This document shows, in pieces, positions 11,501-20,973 of a stretch of DNA of 64,000 bases. This DNA is from Sorghum bicolor (lineage: Eukaryota; Streptophyta; Magnoliopsida; Poales; Poaceae): assembly GCF_000003195.3 (NCBI RefSeq), contig NC_012872.2, positions 51,131,695 to 51,195,694 on the forward strand. Reading direction: 5' to 3'. Below the pieces are notes generated by a model. That model was not told the DNA's origin. It did not search any database and worked only from the letters and a program-made list of their open reading frames with translations. How positions within the stretch are numbered: position 1 is the first letter of the stretch; every line of letters starts with the position of its first letter. The position numbers were made by a program, and so were the translations under genes.

Positions 11501-13776
11501 ACATTCGGGATAACTCCAAATGCAAACTGGCAAAAGATGCAGCAATAAGCACAAATGAATAGTTTCAAGAATCTTATAAGTCAGTACAACAAAGTACAAC
11601 AGGGTGTTATGTCTTCTACTTAATTAATAGTGAACTTGAGATTTTCAATATTTCTAAAATTGTACATACTCTGTACTCATGTCCATTTAATACCTCAGGC
11701 ACAAATGCATGCATTAGGGCCTTTTTGGTTGGTGGCCTGGGCCAGCCAACACCATCCAGCCCAGACCACCAAAAATGCAAGCCTGGAATTGCTGCCTGGT
11801 AGGCAGCTTTCCTAGGGTCCAATCCAAACAGGCCACTAGTACAAGGAAGACATAGATACCTCTAATTTATGGATCGCTTTAGCAACATGCCAGATAGAAC
11901 TTGTATCTCCTTCAATAAGGCATTCCTATAAAATCACAAGGGCTAAAATGAGATTCAGAATATCAGAAAGACAAATGCTAGATATATGCAATAGTACCTG
12001 CAAAGAATGGTCAAGTTCAAGAGACAGGACATCGTCATCCAATGGAACTAGATATAAGGGATATTCTCCGAATGTCAGTCTCTGATGAACTTTCTCTTCC
12101 TCCAGGATCTGCAGATGCCAAGTAAAACAGTTCTTAGAAGTCATTTTCCAATCAGAGACATGTTCTATTTCCATTCATCTTCATGGCAGCAGAAAAAGAA
12201 AGACACAGATCATCTTCAAGGTATGTTATTTATTCTTAAAACATTAACATACATATATGCAAAATAATAATGTAAAGTCATGGTCAAAGTAAATAATATT
12301 TCAGGCCTGATACGCATCATGTATGAGAATTGTATATATAGTACAAACAGGACACAGCCAATGCTTAGCATGACAAATACAATACACAAGGTGCTGTCAT
12401 TAAACTCATGTCTAAGCATAGCCTAAGGGCAAAGGCATAAACTAATGAGCTAGCTCCAGCCTGCCAAGTGTAATTGATTGAATGCATGAACATACAAGAA
12501 TCAGAAGGTTCAAGGATACATGTCCATCTAACTGGGAAACGGTTATTACTTTGAGTTTCATTGTTATTAATAAATTTGAATTTAAATTTATAACAAATCA
12601 ATAGATCTGAGCATTGCAAACTATTCTACAGCACCCATACACAATATAGAACCCACTAGTGGATTAGTTCAAACATGAAAAGAACTAGGAGGATTCCCCG
12701 CGCGTTGCCGCTGGTATGAAGAAGTAATATAAATATGTTAGAATATTAATCACTAAGAATATATATGTATAGTGTTGGTAATGCAGCAATATATGTTAAT
12801 AAATGATGTGGTTTGCTAATGTGAATAGCTTGAATGAAGATATAATGGCATGTGTTAGTTGGATGTATTAGTCAATGCTGATGTGGACACTTTGCATGGC
12901 GAGATAGTTGAATGTACTAGTGGAATGTTCTAGTGGATGCTGATGTGGACACTTTGCATGGCAAGAGAAATAGCTAGTGGGGTTTATCTTTATAAGAGAT
13001 ATAGATATAGATAACAGATACCTTCTCACAAGCAACGGTGCGGCGAGGTACAAAGTAAAGGAAGTATTCCCTCTGGAGCCCTTTAGGTTCATCGTTCTTG
13101 ATTTGACTTGCAATGAACTTCATGAAGCTTAGCTGAGAGCGCACAAGATATATGATCTTTGGGCATTCCGTCTGCAAGGGGTCGGGCGAGAGAATCCGCA
13201 ATTCCGCACCATACTCCTGATAAGCAGAATAAAGGGCGTAATGAGCTAAGAAACTCCAGATGAACTGGGGAATACGCTATGGCATAGCCTAGACCTTGAC
13301 ATATGATATATATAAAATATAAAATGTACTAGCAAAGAATATTACTGCAACACAGAGTTATTAAAGATAACCAGACAAGACTAGCATACACATAAGTGTC
13401 ATCACACCTTTAGCAGCGATGTCTGCACAATCAGTGACAGAGTCCCAGCGAGCTTGGGATCAATGACCAAGCACTTCTTCCCCCTTATCTGGTACGCATC
13501 ACAAAGGAAATCAAACTTCTCAGTTCAGTATCAACAACAAGACCACCGGTGATCATGTTATAACAAGCAGCTTGAGACAGGAAACACACATTTTTTAGGA
13601 TGCCAAGCAGGTCCTTCTGCGACTGCTCCCTACAAACAGATCGAATAAGCCTGTCACAATCCAAATGCTTAACAGATATAGGAGGAGGCGAGCGAATCAG
13701 ACGGTTCACGATGGTGGGGGCACCTGAGAGCCGCAAGGTTGAGCGGCGCGTTGTCGAGATTGGGGATCTGCGCCAT
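2410..13776 (-). CDS. VPS33: Vacuolar protein sorting-associated protein 33 (Sec1/Munc18 family)
   Basis: VPS33 is the SNARE-binding SM subunit of the HOPS and CORVET tethering complexes, which drive fusion at endosomes and the vacuole. I joined 22 coding exons with GT-AG introns and intact phase: 13776-13724, 13629-13590, 13488-13408, 13216-13022, 12108-11998, 11925-11860, 11526-11419, 11324-11280, 11083-11027, 10328-10234, 9294-9243, 8283-8224, 7670-7608, 7541-7435, 6872-6750, 5665-5584, 5472-5402, 4744-4664, 4012-3955, 3872-3805, 3085-2998, 2511-2410. The sum is 1806 nt (601 aa), close to Arabidopsis VPS33 (about 590 aa). The start is set by [14 protein letters not shown], the family N terminus. 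Other family blocks are KCLVIDPKL (exon 3), [13 protein letters not shown] (exon 7), [11 protein letters not shown] (exon 15), [13 protein letters not shown] (exon 18) and [20 protein letters not shown] (exon 21). No frameshift or internal stop was seen. Introns carry many small transposons, and the exon 10 donor is tandemly duplicated. Confidence 0.94.
5081..5307. mobile_element. Stowaway-type MITE in VPS33 intron 17
   Basis: The ends are inverted: CTCCCTCTGTTTCAAAATGC near the left, and the complement TTTTGGATTAGAGGCAG at the right. TA flanks both sides (5079-5080 and 5308-5309), the Stowaway target duplication. It is non-coding and lies inside an intron. Confidence 0.75.
6575..6682. repeat. 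GC-rich foldback in VPS33 intron 15
   Basis: Two 28-base arms (6575-6602 and 6655-6682) are inverted copies with a few mismatches. Both end in CTGCAGCTGCAG, and the loop is about 52 bases. The transcript could form a strong hairpin. No target duplication was recognised, so it may be a foldback element or a microsatellite-derived palindrome. Confidence 0.6.
7196..7366. mobile_element. Small TIR MITE in VPS33 intron 14
   Basis: Terminal inverted repeats of the form GGGTGTTTGGTTTGAGGAA and its inverse (TTCCTCCTTAAACCAAACAACC). There is an internal inverted block around GAGGAATGAGG. This is a typical grass MITE layout of about 170 bp with no coding capacity. Confidence 0.65.
8397..9171. mobile_element. 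Non-autonomous MULE-like element with CTAGGCG arrays, VPS33 intron 11
   Basis: Both sides carry the identical 9-bp sequence ACCAAAACC (8388-8396 and 9172-9180), a target duplication of Mutator-like length. The ends share GTTC(A/C)GCTAGGCGCT in inverted orientation, and CTAGGCG-type motifs repeat inside each end. The centre has a 46-bp TA microsatellite (about 8502-8547) and a GC-rich stretch (8700-9060) with only low-complexity open frames. No transposase is present. The family assignment rests on the 9-bp duplication. Confidence 0.7.
8502..8547. repeat. (TA)n microsatellite
   Basis: An uninterrupted TA dinucleotide run of about 46 bases inside the MULE-like insertion. Confidence 0.95.
9791..10005 (-). 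mobile_element. Mini-Helitron in VPS33 intron 10
   Basis: Read on the minus strand, the element starts TCTATATCTAGATAAAGC and ends with a CCCCGCAGCAATGCGCGGGG hairpin, six bases and then CTAG. It sits between an A and a T without target duplication. These are the Helitron hallmarks (5' TC, 3' hairpin plus CTRR, AT target). At 215 bp it is non-autonomous. Confidence 0.78.
10060..10259. repeat. Perfect 100-bp tandem duplication over the VPS33 exon 10 donor
   Basis: Units 10060-10159 and 10160-10259 match over 100 bp. Each unit contains the last 26 coding bases of exon 10 and the splice donor AAG|GTAAAT. The proximal copy (donor after 10234) continues the known protein in frame. The distal copy lies inside the intron, and its donor (after 10134) would add 100 nt and shift the frame. 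Confidence 0.93.
10505..10702. mobile_element. Possible TIR MITE in VPS33 intron 9
   Basis: The left end GGGCATGTTTGGATTGAGGC and the inverse of the right end GGCCTATTTGGCACTC resemble each other. The size of about 200 bp fits a MITE. No clear target duplication was found. Confidence 0.4.
11718..11835. mobile_element. Small TIR MITE in VPS33 intron 6
   Basis: The left end GGGCCTTTTTGGTTGG pairs with the right end CCAATCCAAACAGGCC as an imperfect inverted repeat around a GC-rich interior with further local inverted repeats. Non-coding, about 118 bp. Confidence 0.55.
12685..13011 (-). mobile_element. Mini-Helitron in VPS33 intron 4
   Basis: On the minus strand it begins TCTATATCTATATCTC and ends in a degenerate GC hairpin followed by CTAG, between A (12684) and T (13012). 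The interior repeats a roughly 50-bp segment with GATGTGGACACTTTGCATGG. Its boundary is only 10 bp from the exon 4 donor at 13022. Confidence 0.75.
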
Positions 13777-14362
13777 CTGCCCAGCTTTGAATTGAAATGA
13801 ATCTATCCAAGTCCCGGTAGATCCCCAGCCTAAACAGAGGTGGGCAACGGGGGGCAGGAAAGAACGATTAATCAAGCAGTACAGGAATTTTCAGTATACA
13901 CTACATCCAAGATCACAGAATTAAGCAATTTGAGCACGCACGAATCAATTGGCGATAAATGATGACTGGATGAGGCAGAAATCGTACAATACCTCAGGCT
14001 GATCGAGCGGGTTTGCGGCGGAGGCACGTCACGGGACGGACCAGAGGGTGTCTACGGAGCAATGACGCAGTCCACCGCCCAAGGGAGGGAGATCGGGCGG
14101 CGGCGGCGCTCCGCGGCACCCGTCGTCTCCTCCTGCCGCCCAGCGGGATCACCGGCGTTGGGGCGCTGCGAGTTCGATAGACCGAAGGTCGCCGGCGGCG
14201 GCCGGTATCGCTGAGACGAGATGGGCTGGGCTGGGCAGCACGCAGACGCAGCCGAAGGAGGTAAAAAAATGAAAATCGATATTTGTTTTGTTTTTATGTT
14301 TTTTAATTCGTTTTTCAAAAAAAACACCGGAGTTTAAAGAAATAGAGGTATAGATAATTAGC
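13777..14362 (-). promoter_or_regulatory. 5' UTR and promoter region of VPS33
   Basis: A GC-rich block (about 14010-14240) upstream of the VPS33 start fits a 5' UTR and core promoter, with possible UTR introns between it and the ATG at 13776. No clear TATA box was seen, so the transcription start is not set. The open frame at 14052-14327 is not supported as a gene. Confidence 0.45.
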
Positions 14363-16196
14363 GGGTGTTTAGTTCCGTTTCATCCAAAAAAATTCTGGAT
14401 TTTAGACCATCATTTTGCATAATAATAAAACTAAACATGATGCAAAAATTTAGCAAAAAGGTGGTCATTCTTTATTTTAGACTAGTAAATATGCACGTGC
14501 GTTGCAACGGGATATATAAGTTTTAGTATTGGAGAGAACAAATGACCATAAAATTTTTTCATTATTTAATAAATAGTATAGTAGGCTACCATAGTTAAAA
14601 TTTATGGCACTAAATCCACAATACTAATATAAGTTGTTCGGGCGCCCTTCCTAAAAATTATGATGTTTCTAGTTTCAAATTTTATTACCTTGAATGAAGG
14701 TAATCAGTTTTCTATTTTTTTTTAGTAGCATCTCTATTTGCTTTCATACCAAAATTGTGATCTTGTGGGTCTCCACATCAATTTTTTTCTTTGGGAAAAA
14801 CTGCCAGCTCAAGCGATTCTCGCTGCACGTGGCACATGCGACCTGATGCTGCTTGGTCTGGCATGGGATAGCTCGCTTGAGCTCGCTGTGCGCAAGCTGC
14901 GTGAAGCGGTTTGAAGCTCAGGTGGATTCGATTTTTGGAACGTGGTGCTTCTTCAATTCAGGGCTCCAAGCCTCGTCTCCGGTTAAATAGCAGAAGTATG
15001 CTCGTTGTCTCTGTCTCGTCTCGCCACTATCCTGTTCCGCACCTAAAGTGATGGCACCCTCGTCCTCTGTCCGTCCGTGTGCTGAGAATCTCGGAACCCG
15101 TGGTCATGTGATGTGGGGACGAAGAACCCAGCCAATAGCTTGGTCAACTTGGGCAACCACGCACAGCGCAAAATCGTCCGTGTCAGCCCGGCTCAGCCCA
15201 ACTACAGCCCACTATCCCACCAGTATATAATGCTTCATCCAAAATAACCCTAGGTCTAATATTTACTCACCAGCCGCCGCCACACCTGTGCACGCACCTG
15301 CTCCTCTTCTCCTCCACCCATGGGCGTCCTCTCCATCCCTGCTCTAGTGAGGTTGTGTGGAGATTGCCCCAAAACTTTGCTGGCTTGGATCTCTATGTCT
15401 CTCCACCCTTGCCTTGCTCTCTGACTTGTAGCTCCACTCATGGATGATTGGGGCTTATCGAGCTATTGGGCAACACGCCCATCACCGTGCTCTTGTGCCA
15501 CGCCGGCGGATCCCCACGTCGACAGCCAGCGGCGTCCTCGAATTCTCCCTAGCGCCACCTAGAAGATCTCCCACGCCATCATCCTCATCAAGGGCGTCGA
15601 CAGCTTGCTACTATTTGTTTCGATTTTTTGCGCTGTTAGATTTTATTTCTACTTGATTCGAGGGCTGATTCCAGGAGTGCTAAGCAGAGAGGATTTGTTA
15701 TTATATAGAAAACATATGTAGATCCAAATGAAAATCTTGGGCTTCTTTTTCGATTTGTAATTCTTTTTGTTATTTGACTTGTTGGATTCTCCTTCCTTTA
15801 CTTGTTTGCCCTATTACTTTGTACATGTATAGGTTCTACATGAACTTTGTTTTCAAGCTCTACTGAAAACGTATAAGATTAGGTAAAAGGAGGCTTGGCC
15901 GTGAGTCGAAGCCGGTACAGGCAAGATGCCAGACGAAGGCGGACAGGGCGAGCGGACAGAAAAAAGGGCAGAAAAAAAAGGCAGACTGAAATTTTGGCTC
16001 TTTATAGATAGGTATAGATTTTAGCCAAAGAGACAAAAAAAAACTCCAAAAGCGTCCACCCCCACTAGCGCCAAGAAAAAATTGACATTTTGGATGAAAT
16101 TAAACACATATATGATAAGTTTGCTATTTTATATTTCATCATTTTAAAATACTTGGCATTTTGTATTTTGCATTCCATGATAAACTAAACACACCC
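14363..16196. mobile_element. TIR MITE split by a Helitron
   Basis: The left end GGGTGTTTAGTTCCG and the right end AACTAAACACACCC are inverted repeats, and both halves hold AT-rich MITE sequence (14363-14481 and 16019-16196). The Helitron at 14482-16018 interrupts them, so the MITE is the older insertion. The target duplication is unclear. Confidence 0.65.
14482..16018 (-). mobile_element. 1.5-kb Helitron with GC-rich cargo
   Basis: On the minus strand the 5' end is TCTATACCTATCTATAAAG and the 3' end is CCCGTTGCAACGCACGTGC, seven bases, then CTAG, between A (14481) and T (16019). The interior (about 14800-15660) is GC-rich, unlike its flanks, with short open frames and possible splice signals. 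This suggests captured gene fragments. I could not identify a source gene, and no RepHel protein is encoded. Confidence 0.75.
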
Positions 16197-17720
16197 TTAG
16201 ATATAGATAAGTAGCAACCTTAATTTATTTCCTTTCTCTCCAATAGTTTCCTAGCTATGACATAGGAGGGGTCTTTTTTGTTTTTTTAGTCTATCTGTAT
16301 TAGTATTCAAATAAAAATGTGGTATTTATATTGATTTGATTCCATGTGAATTTGATCTGTTTCCATCCTTGCCATGTTCGTAGACAAAAGCCAAAAACAA
16401 AACAGCGCACAAAAAGATTTTGTAGAGACACCTAATTCTCACTACCAACAAATGTCTAGCACAAGGCGGCGCGACAACAAAGCCTACCTCGTTTCCTATA
16501 CAAGTTTGGGTAGTAAAACTAAGTCAGGCTAGTCTAAGTCTGTCCTTAATAAACCAAAACTTGTTTGTTTGATTGTGTACGTTGTTGGGCCTGACTAGGA
16601 TGAGTTCGTGTGTTGGTTGGTTGGCTTGGTTTGCATATAGTCACCTCTTTTTTCGACTTGGTGAGTTCAGCCCCTTTGAGTCATTTTCTCAGACACGACT
16701 GGCACACCCTCTCCATCTTCTCATCGCCGCCCAAGAAAAGAACCTGACGAGTTCCCCCAATCCACCAGAACCTCCCTACATCCGCAATGGGGCCCAGTGC
16801 CCACCTTGCTGCTTGCCACCGTCCCATCGAATCCACAACACTATTGTTGATGTGCTGGGGCCATCGAGTTGCCGAGATTCTAGCGTGAGGCAAGGTTATT
16901 GACCGTCCCTTGCGCGCATAGGAGGGATCGGAGGAGCGTTCACCAAGGCTTCTTTGAGTGCATCCTCAAGTTGATGTGGTTGCAGTTCACGCCGCCTTCG
17001 CCTGCGCCGACGCTGGTGGCTGTGCTGCTTAGCGTCGAGCTCGTGTTGCTCCTTGTTGATGCGTCCCTATCGGATGCGAATGGGATCTCCAGTGAGACAG
17101 GGAGGACCGCTGACTGGCGAGGGGCGAGGAAGGCGTGGTGCGAGCAGAGTGAGCAAGGCAGCACGACAAGCACCATTGCAGGTAGGGCGCATCATCTAGG
17201 GTCCACCAATCTCGGCACTGATGAAGGAGGAGGGGGTCATCACCACGGTGGTGAAAAAAGAGAGGATTTCTATCGTAGTGGTTGTCGCTGCCGAGTCGGA
17301 TGCAAGGAGGAAAGGGCTACTGCAGTCACGACATCAACCTGGAGAAGGACGAACACAGGAAGAGCGTGTGGTGAGGTGCGGGGAGGTGACGAGAATGACT
17401 CGACTGAGCTGGCTTAGGCCTGGTCAGGATTGAATCGCCGATTCGACGATCCCACTTGGTTCAGGCTATAGGGGTACGACTAGCTACATGTAGCCATGCT
17501 CCAGGAACTTACCAATGAACCAAACAACTAGAAACTGGCATAAGGAAGCCAGGAGCAAGGTTGGGCTGACAACCAAACACACCCATAAAAAATACCCCGC
17601 ACATATATACCAACAAATGTCCAGCACCAGCCGCCGCTACCAACAAATGCTCAACAGAAGATGACGCAGTGGAGCGTGCCCTATACTAGCATATTACAAG
17701 AGGGGACAAATAATAAAATG
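16197..17720. other. Intergenic stretch with a GC-rich island, no assigned gene
   Basis: AT-rich flanks surround a GC-rich island (about 16680-17420) with open frames on both strands, the longest 16899-17417 (plus, 172 codons). Its translation is low-complexity and resembles no family I recognise. Ends near 16560 and 17575 carry TGTTTG-type sequence in opposite orientation, so it may be a decayed transposon with captured sequence. Confidence 0.4.
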
Positions 17721-17724
17721 GTGT

Positions 17725-17900
17725 ACTATATGATGGCTGGTCTTGCAGGATCTATAAATATCTCTCCCATATGCTTGAAAATCAACAGAAGTGTGTCCAC
17801 TGTCCAGTGTGCTAGTATATCAATAAAGTGGTATACTATATGATGGCCGGTCTTGTAGAGCTGCCTATAAATATCTCTCACTTCTGCTTGACAACTAACA
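17725..17900. repeat. Imperfect tandem duplication with TATA-like boxes
   Basis: Two copies (starting about 17725 and 17834) share ACTATATGATGG, a GGTCTTG block and CTATAAATATCTCTC. Each therefore contains a good TATA-like sequence. No gene start follows within recognisable distance. Confidence 0.6.
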
Positions 17901-18766
17901 ACGAAACAAAGCGACGACGGCTCTAAACAGTAAACACTGAGCACGCAGTGTGCACTACCACACGAGAGGGGAGCAATAAGCGAGGTTTATTTGTGAGAGA
18001 AGCAAAAATGTCTTTCCTACTGTTTGTGTTGCTAAGATGCGTCCCTCCGGTCCTACAATTTTGAGGACCCTCTGGCGATTACATCACGACGACTCCTAAA
18101 CTATAAAATTTTATAATAATATAAGCTAATTTTTTCATAAAGGGAAAGCAAATCCAATCATATATAGACAAATTGCTCTTATTGTTTTTTCATTTTCTTT
18201 TCATGGTCCCTGACAAATGTTTCTTAGGTAACATTCTAAAATTCTAACACCTGACCTAAATTATAAGAAAAATATAACTATATGAGTATAAAGTACTAGA
18301 CAAAAATTGAACAAGAAAAAAAACCAGTGCCTAGACAATTGGGACATGAACAGAACCAAGATTCACAAATCACAAAAAATAAAAGGCTAGAAGGAAATAA
18401 CCAACATCTCATGTCGTAGTCCTCGTCGAGCCCTACCAACTGGTCGCCGCTATCATTTGGATTTTGGAAGGCAAGAACTCGAGCGCAGAGGTTTTGGTAT
18501 TATCCATTGCAGCTCGTGATCGCGTGGTGAACTGGTGAATGTGTCGCTGATGTCGCTGCGTCTCTCTTCGCGGTCTCACCATCTCACAAAAATTCTAGAA
18601 ATCGCGACTCATGATCGCGATGTGTGACAACTCGTGTATAGGCGTTGGTGGCTTGACTCCTTTTGGCTCACGATTTTTTTGGTAATAAGACATTGCATCA
18701 TATATATACATATGCTAATAAACAAAAATTATAGCTAAAAGATATGTTGTATTATATACTTAGGTT
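17901..18766. other. Intergenic stretch, nothing recognised
   Basis: AT-rich sequence with short, unsupported open frames. No repeat boundaries or gene signals were recognised. Confidence 0.5.
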
Positions 18767-19175
18767 TGGGCCCCATCCCGCGAGGGCCCTCGGCCGTCGC
18801 ACCTCTTGCCCTCCCCTTAGGGCCGGCACTCCCTCTTCGCTTAAAGCATGACAACAGCTACCTACGCTTCGTACATGATGAGATCCACGACGACCTTGAT
18901 CGAGCTCGGCAGCTCCGACGACAGCGTGATGAGCCCATGCTGCAAGTTCTACCTGGAATCGTGTAAGGAGCATGAGGGGCTTATGCATGCATGTTAGGTG
19001 TTGCTTCAACAACAAGTACTGGGTGCCCCAGCAAGTGCGTGCTTCATGGCGGCAGCGCTTGCTGAGTCATTCGCACCACGATGAGCTGGAGGAAGAGCTG
19101 TCCAAGCCGTCGTGCACCCTACACAAGCTCATCCCCATCGCCAACGAGCAAAGTAGAAGACGGCTCCACCTGTAG
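18767..19175 (+). pseudogene. Degenerate coding-like fragment of unknown family
   Basis: A GC-rich block with exon-like composition lies in AT-rich DNA. Several frames are partly open: frame 18766-18966 contains HDNSYLRFVHDEIHDDLDRA, and neighbouring frames continue with KEHEGLMHAC and LGAPASACFMAAALAES beyond stops or frame changes. The switching of open frames suggests a decayed exon or captured fragment. I do not recognise the parent family. Confidence 0.35.
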
Positions 19176-19671
19176 CTTTACATACTATGTCTCGTATATA
19201 CATTACTCCTGCGCTAATTAGTTTCTTATTTTGTTTTGAAAACAAGTTAAACATGGCACATGGCACGTCGGTACGCTTTCTGAGTCATGCTGACCCAAGC
19301 CGGTTCTCAAATTATCTTTGCTAGCTAGTTTTCTTTTGTTCGTTTGTGATATAAAAATTATATTTTGTATCAACTATATTTTTATGAAGGTTTTAATGAT
19401 TTTTATAGTCCATTCAAGAATTGGATGAGAGGTAGTATAGTAAATATTAGAAAAATTCTATAATAGCATTATAGATATGCTTATTAGGTGCCATTTTCGT
19501 GTTGTAATTGTTCAAAATGCGGACCGGGCTAGATGCTCCTGTGTCTGAGGATCAAGTTATTTCTTTCTGTCTTTTAGAAAGTACAACCGAACCTAACGAT
19601 GCTCCCATTCAATTCAATGACTTGAAAATACTTGAGTTTGTTTGCCGAAACATATATAGAAATTCAGTTCA
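19176..19671. other. Intergenic stretch, nothing recognised
   Basis: AT-rich DNA between the degenerate coding-like fragment and the first of three MITEs. The plus-strand frame 19508-19735 runs into the MITE and is not supported. Confidence 0.5.
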
Positions 19672-19914
19672 GGCCTTGTTTAGTTCACCCCAAAAATTAA
19701 AATTTTTTCAAGATTTTTCATCACATCGAATCTAAGGGCATATGCATGAAGCATTAGATATAGACAAAAACAAAAACTAATTGCACAGTTTGCCTATAAA
19801 TTACGAGATGAATCTTTTAAGCTTAATTTGTCCATGATTGAATAATATTTATCAAATAAAAACGAAAATACTACCGTACCAAAATCTGAAATCTTTTCAG
19901 AACTAAACAAGGTC
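19672..19914. mobile_element. GGCCTTGTTTAGTTC-family MITE, copy 1
   Basis: Ends are GGCCTTGTTTAGTTC and the inverse GAACTAAACAAGG(T/C)C. The interior carries the family blocks ATATAGACAAAAACAAAAAC and CGAGATGAATCTTTTAAGC. About 243 bp, non-coding. The family recurs at least eight times in the window. Confidence 0.85.
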
Positions 19915-20141
19915 TCAATAAGGTTTCCATCAAAGGAATCTCTGAATTCTGAAATTGCTTTCAATTAAATATATATTAAATTGCACACCTGTCGATCGGT
20001 CCTAGATTCATAGCAAATGGGTGTGCTGGTCCGCTGACCTAGATTCATTAGTAGGCTAGAGTGCTAGACTCCAAACCAAGAAAACTCCCCGTTCCCAACG
20101 GCATTGTTTGTCGTGAATTGTTAGGCCTTGACTTCAAATGA

Positions 20142-20380
20142 GGCCATGTTTAGTTTTTAAAAAAATACAAATTTTTCAAATTTTTCCGTCATATCGAATC
20201 TTACGGCACATACATAGAGTATTAAATATAGATAAAAAATAACCAATTACACAGTTTATCTATAATTTGCGAGACAATTTTTTTAGTCTAGTTAATCCAT
20301 AATTAGACAATATTTGTCAAATACAAACGAAAATATTACAGTGTCCATTTTACCAAAAAATTTGAAACTAAACAAGGCCT
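20142..20380. mobile_element. GGCCTTGTTTAGTTC-family MITE, copy 2
   Basis: Starts GGCCATGTTTAGTTT and ends AAACTAAACAAGGCC, with the same interior order as copy 1. Full length, about 239 bp. Confidence 0.85.
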
Positions 20381-20973
20381 GAAAAGAGAAAAAACACGTC
20401 AATCTTCATGAACTTTCCGTTAATATTTTTTGTACAAATGTTTTCTTTGTTTGATAAGAAGTTGGGTTTCAGATAACCACTAGAATAATAATCATTTGAC
20501 ACGTGCACCCTTCATCCCAAAAGGAAAGATTATTATGCTTTTACACATAGTGCATATGGAGATACATAACAAAATTCATGTATATAGGTAAGTCATGACG
20601 ACTTATTTGAAAAGGAGAAAGAATGTCATTCAATTTATCATGCAATATATAGTTTCATATATATCTCTCTTTTATATCATAAATGTTGATATTTTTCTCC
20701 TTTAACTTGGTTACATTTAGGCCTTGTTTAGTTCTAATTTTCTTTTATAAAATGTATTAACACGGTAGTACTTTCGTTTGTATTTAACAAATATTGTTTA
20801 ATTATGGACCAACTAGGCTCAAAAGATTCTTCTCACAAACTACAGGTAAACTGTGCAATTAGTTATTATTTTTATCTATATTTAATGATATATGTATGCG
20901 CCGCAAGATTCGATGTGACGGAAAATGTGAAATACTGTAGCACTCTTGTTTGTATTTGACAATTATTGTCGAA

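Noticed and set aside
16899..17417. A 172-codon plus-strand open frame
   Set aside because: GC-rich composition makes long frames likely; the translation shows no known motif and no intron or promoter context.
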